A stretch of 64,000 bases of DNA. Source: Alphaproteobacteria bacterium. GTDB taxonomy: Bacteria; Pseudomonadota; Alphaproteobacteria; Micropepsales; Micropepsaceae. Location of the stretch: positions 62,001 through 126,000 of the forward strand of contig JAFKEU010000010.1 in NCBI GenBank assembly GCA_017308475.1, read 5' to 3'. Positions 59,944-64,000 of this stretch are shown one piece after another. The notes under the pieces are model-generated. The model was not told the DNA's origin. It worked only from the letters and a program-made list of their open reading frames with translations, and did no database searches. A program made the translations under genes and the position numbers. Position 1 is the first letter of the stretch, and the number at the start of each line of letters is the position of its first letter.

Positions 59944-61224
59944 TCAAGCCTCCACGCCATGCGGAATGGCATGGCCCACGCGCGGCAGCAAGACCCGCAA
60001 CAACGGTCCCGTCATCACCGTCGTCATCACCGCCATGATCACCAGGATTGTGAAGACCTTCTGCGGGATGAAGCCCATATCGTAGCCGATGTTGAGAACA
60101 ATCAACTCCATCAGCGCGCGCGTGTTCATCAGTGATCCCAGGATCAGGGACTGCTGGTGATCGAATCCGGTCGACCGCCCCGCCAGATAGACCGGCAGCA
60201 CCTTGCCGCCAATGGCCGCCGCCAGCACCAGCGCCAGCCAGCCCCAGTCAGCGGCATGCGTCAGACCCAGTACATTGGTGCGCAGGCCCGTAAACGTAAA
60301 GAACACGGGCAGGAAGAAGACCAGCACGAAGCGGCCCACCTGCCGACGCCAGGCTTCCACGAACCCCTTGTCCTGATGGAAAAGCAGTCCCGCCAGAAAT
60401 CCCCCGAAGATGGTGAATATGCCCAGCAGATAGGTGCAGATGCCTGCCACGAATGTTACGCAGATGACCGCCATCATAAGATTGGCGGGCACTTCGCCAT
60501 CATGCGCGGGAAAGGCTTTCAGCAGCCGTGCCACCAGCGGGCGCGCAACAAACCATGCGCCAAGGCCCAACGCCGCAATGCCGCCGACCTGCCAGACCAG
60601 ATGTGCAGGCGAGAACTGGGCCGCCGCATAGGCCGAAATCGCCGCCAACAGGACCCATCCGACGACATCGTTGATCGCAGCCGCCGATATCGCCACCACG
60701 CCCATCTCTGTGCGGGTCAGGTCGAATTCGCGCAGGATCCGGCCCAGAATTGGTACCGCGGTGATCGCCAGACCCACACCCAGAAACAGGCTGTAGATCA
60801 GCGCGTTCATGCCCGGCGCCAGCACGGGCGCGGTAATCCGGCCGACTATGAACCCCAGCGCAAAGGGGATGGATATGGACGCCGCGGCCACCCCGATCGT
60901 GGCGTTGCGGTTTCGCCGCCGCGCCATATGGCCAAATTCGAAATCCATGCCGATCTGGAACATCAGAAGTACCAGGCCGATCTGACTGATCACCACGATG
61001 GGCGCGGAGGGCTTATCGCCAAACAGGAAGACCGATGCATCCGGAAAGAAGTGACCGAACAGCGAAGGCCCCAGAAGAAGACCGGCCAGGATCTCGCCGA
61101 CCACGCCCGGCTGGCCCAACCGGCGCATCAACTGGTTGCCCAGCCGTGCCGCCAGTATCATGGCGATCAATTGCAGGAGGGTGATGAAGAGAAGGTTTTC
61201 CGTGGCATGGACGGACGAATGCAT
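59944..61224 (-). CDS. Kef-type cation:proton antiporter (monovalent, CPA2)
   Basis: A 426-residue antiporter with about 12 membrane segments. GQPGVVGEILAGLLLGPSLFGHFFPD, RILREFDLTRTEMGVVAISAAAINDVVGWVL (the ND-type ion site) and LGIFTIFGGFLAGLLFHQD identify the KefB/NapA-like family. It lacks the C-terminal TrkA or universal-stress domain seen in the other antiporter here. ATG 61224 has GGAG 6 nt upstream. It is divergent from the halogenase across a 197-nt AT-rich gap. Confidence 0.87.
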   Translation of the reverse strand: MHSSVHATENLLFITLLQLIAMILAARLGNQLMRRLGQPGVVGEILAGLLLGPSLFGHFFPDASVFLFGDKPSAPIVVISQIGLVLLMFQIGMDFEFGHMARRRNRNATIGVAAASISIPFALGFIVGRITAPVLAPGMNALIYSLFLGVGLAITAVPILGRILREFDLTRTEMGVVAISAAAINDVVGWVLLAAISAYAAAQFSPAHLVWQVGGIAALGLGAWFVARPLVARLLKAFPAHDGEVPANLMMAVICVTFVAGICTYLLGIFTIFGGFLAGLLFHQDKGFVEAWRRQVGRFVLVFFLPVFFTFTGLRTNVLGLTHAADWGWLALVLAAAIGGKVLPVYLAGRSTGFDHQQSLILGSLMNTRALMELIVLNIGYDMGFIPQKVFTILVIMAVMTTVMTGPLLRVLLPRVGHAIPHGVEA

Positions 61225-61314
61225 GAGGGCTCCGGACCCCGCGCAAAAGCGCGGTCGCGCAAACAGGTTTTTTGGGATTTTTTTGCTGCGGCCCTCGAGC
61301 ACGCGCACAAAAAA

Positions 61315-61328
61315 ATGATACCGTTATC
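61315..61328. promoter_or_regulatory. Candidate LacI-type operator upstream of the halogenase
   Basis: TGATACCGTTATCC is a near-perfect palindrome (TGATA-CCG-TTATCC) of the form seen at alphaproteobacterial LacI-regulated TonB and halogenase loci. It lies 94 nt upstream of the halogenase ATG, next to T-rich tracts. Confidence 0.45.
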
Positions 61329-61421
61329 CAGCCTGAAAATGCAACCCGAAATCTGATTTCGGCAGGCCTGAACGGCCCAGTCAAGTCATTGTTTTAACAT
61401 GTAAATTTTCCAGGGCGGGAC

Positions 61422-62921
61422 ATGTCTATCGATCCCATTCGCAACATCGTAATCGTCGGCGGCGGCACGGCCGGCTGGATGGCAGCGGCGGGCCTTTCCA
61501 AGCACCTGCAGAATATGGACTGCCGCATCCGCCTGATCGAATCCGAACAGATCGGAACGATCGGCGTGGGTGAGGCCACCATCCCGCCCATCATCGATTT
61601 TCTGCGCCTTCTGGGCATCGACGAGAATGACCTGATCCGCAAGACGCAGGCGACTTTCAAGCTGGGCATCGGCTTTTCGGGATGGACCCGCCCGGGTGAT
61701 TTCTATTTCCATCCCTTTGGCCCCACCGGCTTCGGCATGGGTCCCATCTCGTTCCCCGCCTATTGGCTGAAAATGTATCTGGCCGGCCAGGCCGCGCGGC
61801 TGGAGGATTATTCGATCCAGGCGACGGCGGCAGACGCCGGACGTTTCATGCGACCGGTGCACGCGCCGGGCACGCCCCTGAACAAGATCACCTATGCGCT
61901 GCATTTCGACGCCTCGCTGTTCGCGCGCTTTCTGCGCGGCTTCGCCGAAGCGCGGGGCGTCCTGCGAACCGAAGGCAAGGTGCGGGCGGTAAACCTGCGG
62001 GGCGAGGATGGCTTCATTGAATCCGTCACGATGGAAAACGGCGAAGCAATCGCGGGCGACCTGTTCATCGACTGCAGCGGTTTTCGCGGTCTTCTGATCG
62101 AGGGCGCGCTGAAGACCGGCTATCAGGATTGGACACGCTGGCTTCCCTGCGACCGGGCCCTGGCGGTGCCGTCTCAGAATGCCGGCCCTCCGTCATCCTA
62201 TACCCTGTCGACCGCGCGCGATGCGGGCTGGCAGTGGCGCATCCCGCTGCAGCATCGCACCGGAAACGGCCATGTCTATTGCAGCGGCTTCACCAGCGAT
62301 GAGGCTGCGCGCGACACCCTGCTGTCGAATCTTCAGGGCAGGGCGCTGGCCGATCCCCTGGCTCTGCGTTTCGTCACCGGACGCCGCAACAAGGCGTGGA
62401 ACAGGAATTGCGTGGCGCTGGGCCTGGCCAGCGGCTTTCTGGAGCCGCTGGAATCGACCAGCATCCACCTGATCCAGCGCGGCATCGCCATGTTGCTGAA
62501 ATTCTTTCCCGACCGCAGTTTCGAGCCGGCTGACATCGACCGCTACAACCGCATTTTCGAATTCGAATTCGGACGTGTGCGCGATTTTCTGCTGCTGCAC
62601 TATACCCAGACGCAGCTGGACGGGCCCTTTTGGGAACATTGCCGCAACATTCCCCTGACCGACAGCCTTGCGGAGAAGATAGAACTTTTCCGCAGCCATG
62701 GCCGCATCCTGCGCGAGGATACCGAGCTGTTTCCCGCACAAAGCTGGCTGTATGTGATGATCGGCCAGGGTATCCGGCCACGCCGCCATGAACCGACAGT
62801 GGATACGCTGGACGATGCGGCCATCGCCGCCAACCTGACTGATATTCGCGCCGTGGTGAAACGGTGCGTCGACGCCATGCCGATGCACCAGTCCTTCATC
62901 GACAAGCATTGCGCCGCCTAG
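61422..62921 (+). CDS. Flavin-dependent tryptophan halogenase family protein
   Basis: A 499-residue FADH2-dependent halogenase homologue. It shows the FAD loop VGGGTAGWMAA (12-22), IGVGEATIPP, the catalytic lysine K80 in FKLGIGFSGW and the WxWxIP motif (W270-P275) that marks the family. So the halogenase core is present. In TonB-rich bacteria such proteins are often paired with a cupin and a SapC-like protein and linked to carbohydrate-receptor regulons, so the substrate need not be tryptophan. It overlaps the convergent cupin gene at the 3' end by 4 nt. Confidence 0.9.
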   Translation: MSIDPIRNIVIVGGGTAGWMAAAGLSKHLQNMDCRIRLIESEQIGTIGVGEATIPPIIDFLRLLGIDENDLIRKTQATFKLGIGFSGWTRPGDFYFHPFGPTGFGMGPISFPAYWLKMYLAGQAARLEDYSIQATAADAGRFMRPVHAPGTPLNKITYALHFDASLFARFLRGFAEARGVLRTEGKVRAVNLRGEDGFIESVTMENGEAIAGDLFIDCSGFRGLLIEGALKTGYQDWTRWLPCDRALAVPSQNAGPPSSYTLSTARDAGWQWRIPLQHRTGNGHVYCSGFTSDEAARDTLLSNLQGRALADPLALRFVTGRRNKAWNRNCVALGLASGFLEPLESTSIHLIQRGIAMLLKFFPDRSFEPADIDRYNRIFEFEFGRVRDFLLLHYTQTQLDGPFWEHCRNIPLTDSLAEKIELFRSHGRILREDTELFPAQSWLYVMIGQGIRPRRHEPTVDTLDDAAIAANLTDIRAVVKRCVDAMPMHQSFIDKHCAA

Positions 62922-63916
62922 GAACCGCCGCGCAGAAGATACATCACCCGGGCGCGTATCTTGCCGTAATTCTCAGCCAGCGGGCCCAGCAGGCCGTGGC
63001 GCTCCGGCGGCAGATGCGCCAGAGGATGGCCGTGCTCGCGGAAGACATAGTGATCGAACAACGCCTTCCAGGCGCGGCGCTCGGGCGCGGGCCGCCCGGC
63101 AATCGCGATCATCGCAAGCAGCATGCTGGTGTAAGGTGCATCCGGGCCAAGGGCAAATGCATCCCACCAGTAATTCACCAGGCCATTGAACGGGGCGGTG
63201 GCTTCCACCTGGTGCCACCACAGCTTGGGCAGATAGAGCGCATCACCCGCCTCGAGCTCTGCAGTCAGTGCCCGGCCTCGCACCGCTTCAAACCGCGGGT
63301 AGCGCGGATCGCCCGGCACCGCGGCCGCCGCAAGGCTGACGGGCTGGCCCGCCATCGTGTGATCGATGGGGCCCACATAGAGGTCTTCGATCAATTCGGG
63401 CGCATAGAGCGTGAAACGCCGCCGCCCCGCCACGACACAGGCCAGATTGTCGACCGTGTCGTAATGGGCCGAAACGTTGGAGGCATGACCCAGCCAAATG
63501 CGCGGCCCCGCAGCCGCAGGTACCAGCGGCATGGCATTTTCCGCGGCAAAGCCCGGCAGGTAATCGCCAACCGGTACCGAGCCGATATAGACGGACTGCG
63601 AGGGAGAAACGTCTGACAGAATCAGATCCAGCGCCGCGCCAAATGCCATGCGCCTGCGCGTAAAATTGAATCCGGCAAGATCGGCGTTGTAGTAGTATTT
63701 GCCCGCGATGCCCGGATCGCCGAAGAAAGCATCCATTTCGCCGCCCGCATCCATCCGACGCAGATACGTCCTCAGCTCAGCGGCTGTTGCGCCGGCGCGC
63801 ACGACCGGCCATTCCGCGACCTGGCCGCGCAGAATTACCGGCCGGCAGGGCAGAACGACATTGCGCAGGAATTGCTGCGGCTCTGACATCTCGCCGATTT
63901 CGGCGACAACCGTCAT
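62918..63916 (-). CDS. Cupin-like (JmjC/cupin_8) domain protein
   Basis: A 332-residue protein of the cupin_8 family. Iron-site residues are visible: HYD (151-153) in a SAHYDTVDN strand and the distal His in KLWWHQVEA (about 240). It is probably a Fe(II)/2-oxoglutarate-dependent dioxygenase acting on a protein or small molecule. It lies tail to tail with the halogenase, and its ATG overlaps the stop of the next gene upstream (ATGA), so it is co-transcribed with that gene. Confidence 0.85.
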   Translation of the reverse strand: MTVVAEIGEMSEPQQFLRNVVLPCRPVILRGQVAEWPVVRAGATAAELRTYLRRMDAGGEMDAFFGDPGIAGKYYYNADLAGFNFTRRRMAFGAALDLILSDVSPSQSVYIGSVPVGDYLPGFAAENAMPLVPAAAGPRIWLGHASNVSAHYDTVDNLACVVAGRRRFTLYAPELIEDLYVGPIDHTMAGQPVSLAAAAVPGDPRYPRFEAVRGRALTAELEAGDALYLPKLWWHQVEATAPFNGLVNYWWDAFALGPDAPYTSMLLAMIAIAGRPAPERRAWKALFDHYVFREHGHPLAHLPPERHGLLGPLAENYGKIRARVMYLLRGGS

Positions 63917-64000
63917 ACCCCGGCCAGGGCGGCGCTGGTGTCCAGCAGGGCGTCATTCTTCATGCGGGCCAGCACGGCTACCTGCTTCAGAGACGCGATC
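63913..64000 (-). CDS. C-terminal fragment of an unidentified protein, possibly SapC-like (cut by window edge)
   Basis: The frame ends with 28 codons reading IASLKQVAVLARMKNDALLD and then TSAALAGV-stop, running off the window. Length is too short to name it. In halogenase-cupin loci the third partner is often SapC, and the Ser-Leu-hydrophobic helix is compatible, but this is only a guess. Confidence 0.3.
   Translation of the reverse strand, partial: IASLKQVAVLARMKNDALLDTSAALAGV

Noticed and set aside
61260..61290. T-rich runs as an intrinsic terminator
   Set aside because: They lie upstream of both divergent genes and lack a preceding hairpin; more likely promoter-proximal AT-rich DNA.

Overview
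The window is GC-rich chromosomal DNA from an alphaproteobacterium. The evidence is the complete, canonically ordered dcw (division and cell wall) cluster, an Usg-like protein, an HWE-type histidine kinase paired with a FAT GUY-like receiver, EcfG-type promoter motifs, a fused ArsR-methyltransferase regulator ahead of metF-metH, and abundant alphaproteobacterial protein variants. The genus cannot be read from this window; a free-living, TonB-receptor-rich, sugar-oxidising lineage (Micropepsaceae/Rhizomicrobium-like or caulobacter/sphingomonad-like) is a guess.

Layout. 1-16.7 kb (minus strand): mraZ-rsmH-ftsL-ftsI-murE-murF-mraY-murD-ftsW-murG-murC-murB-ddl-ftsQ-ftsA-ftsZ (ftsZ cut by the window edge), nearly all overlapping by 1-13 nt, with four 10-bp-phased TGGGA-like MraZ boxes upstream of mraZ. 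17.1-18.5 kb: a beta-hydroxyacid dehydrogenase, a double-hairpin intergenic element and the RNase P RNA gene. 18.5-27.3 kb (minus): a hypothetical exported protein, an AmpD-like amidase, a TerB/DnaJ protein, a TVP38 membrane protein, metH, metF and a SahR-like regulator, read from an operator-bearing promoter at 27.28 kb. 27.4-33.6 kb: MlaA and MlaC (outer-membrane lipid asymmetry), EttA, a metallophosphoesterase, an exported barrel-like protein and an alpha/beta hydrolase. 33.6-38.1 kb: a stress-type two-component pair and divergent egtB-egtD (ergothioneine), with EcfG-like promoter motifs in the shared intergenic region. 38.3-42.8 kb: a Kef-type antiporter fused to universal-stress domains, a GguC-like FAH-family protein and a frameshifted DMT transporter.

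42.8-57.1 kb is the most interesting part. It is an accessory, mostly periplasmic set: diheme cytochrome c, Tat-exported helical-barrel-like protein of unknown function, PQQ quinohemoprotein dehydrogenase, Tat-exported mannonate-dehydratase-like TIM barrel, beta-propeller-like protein, GMC oxidoreductase with its Tat-bearing small subunit (glucoside 3-dehydrogenase type), DUF1080 3-keto-glycoside hydrolase and a large TonB-dependent receptor. Read together it suggests uptake across the outer membrane, oxidation of a glycoside to its 3-keto form with electrons passed to cytochrome c, and periplasmic cleavage or dehydration. The substrate is unknown.

57.3-64 kb: a cytochrome P450, MarC, an internally deleted multicopper oxidase remnant, a second Kef-type antiporter, and a tryptophan-halogenase/cupin module with a LacI-type operator candidate upstream, running off the window end.
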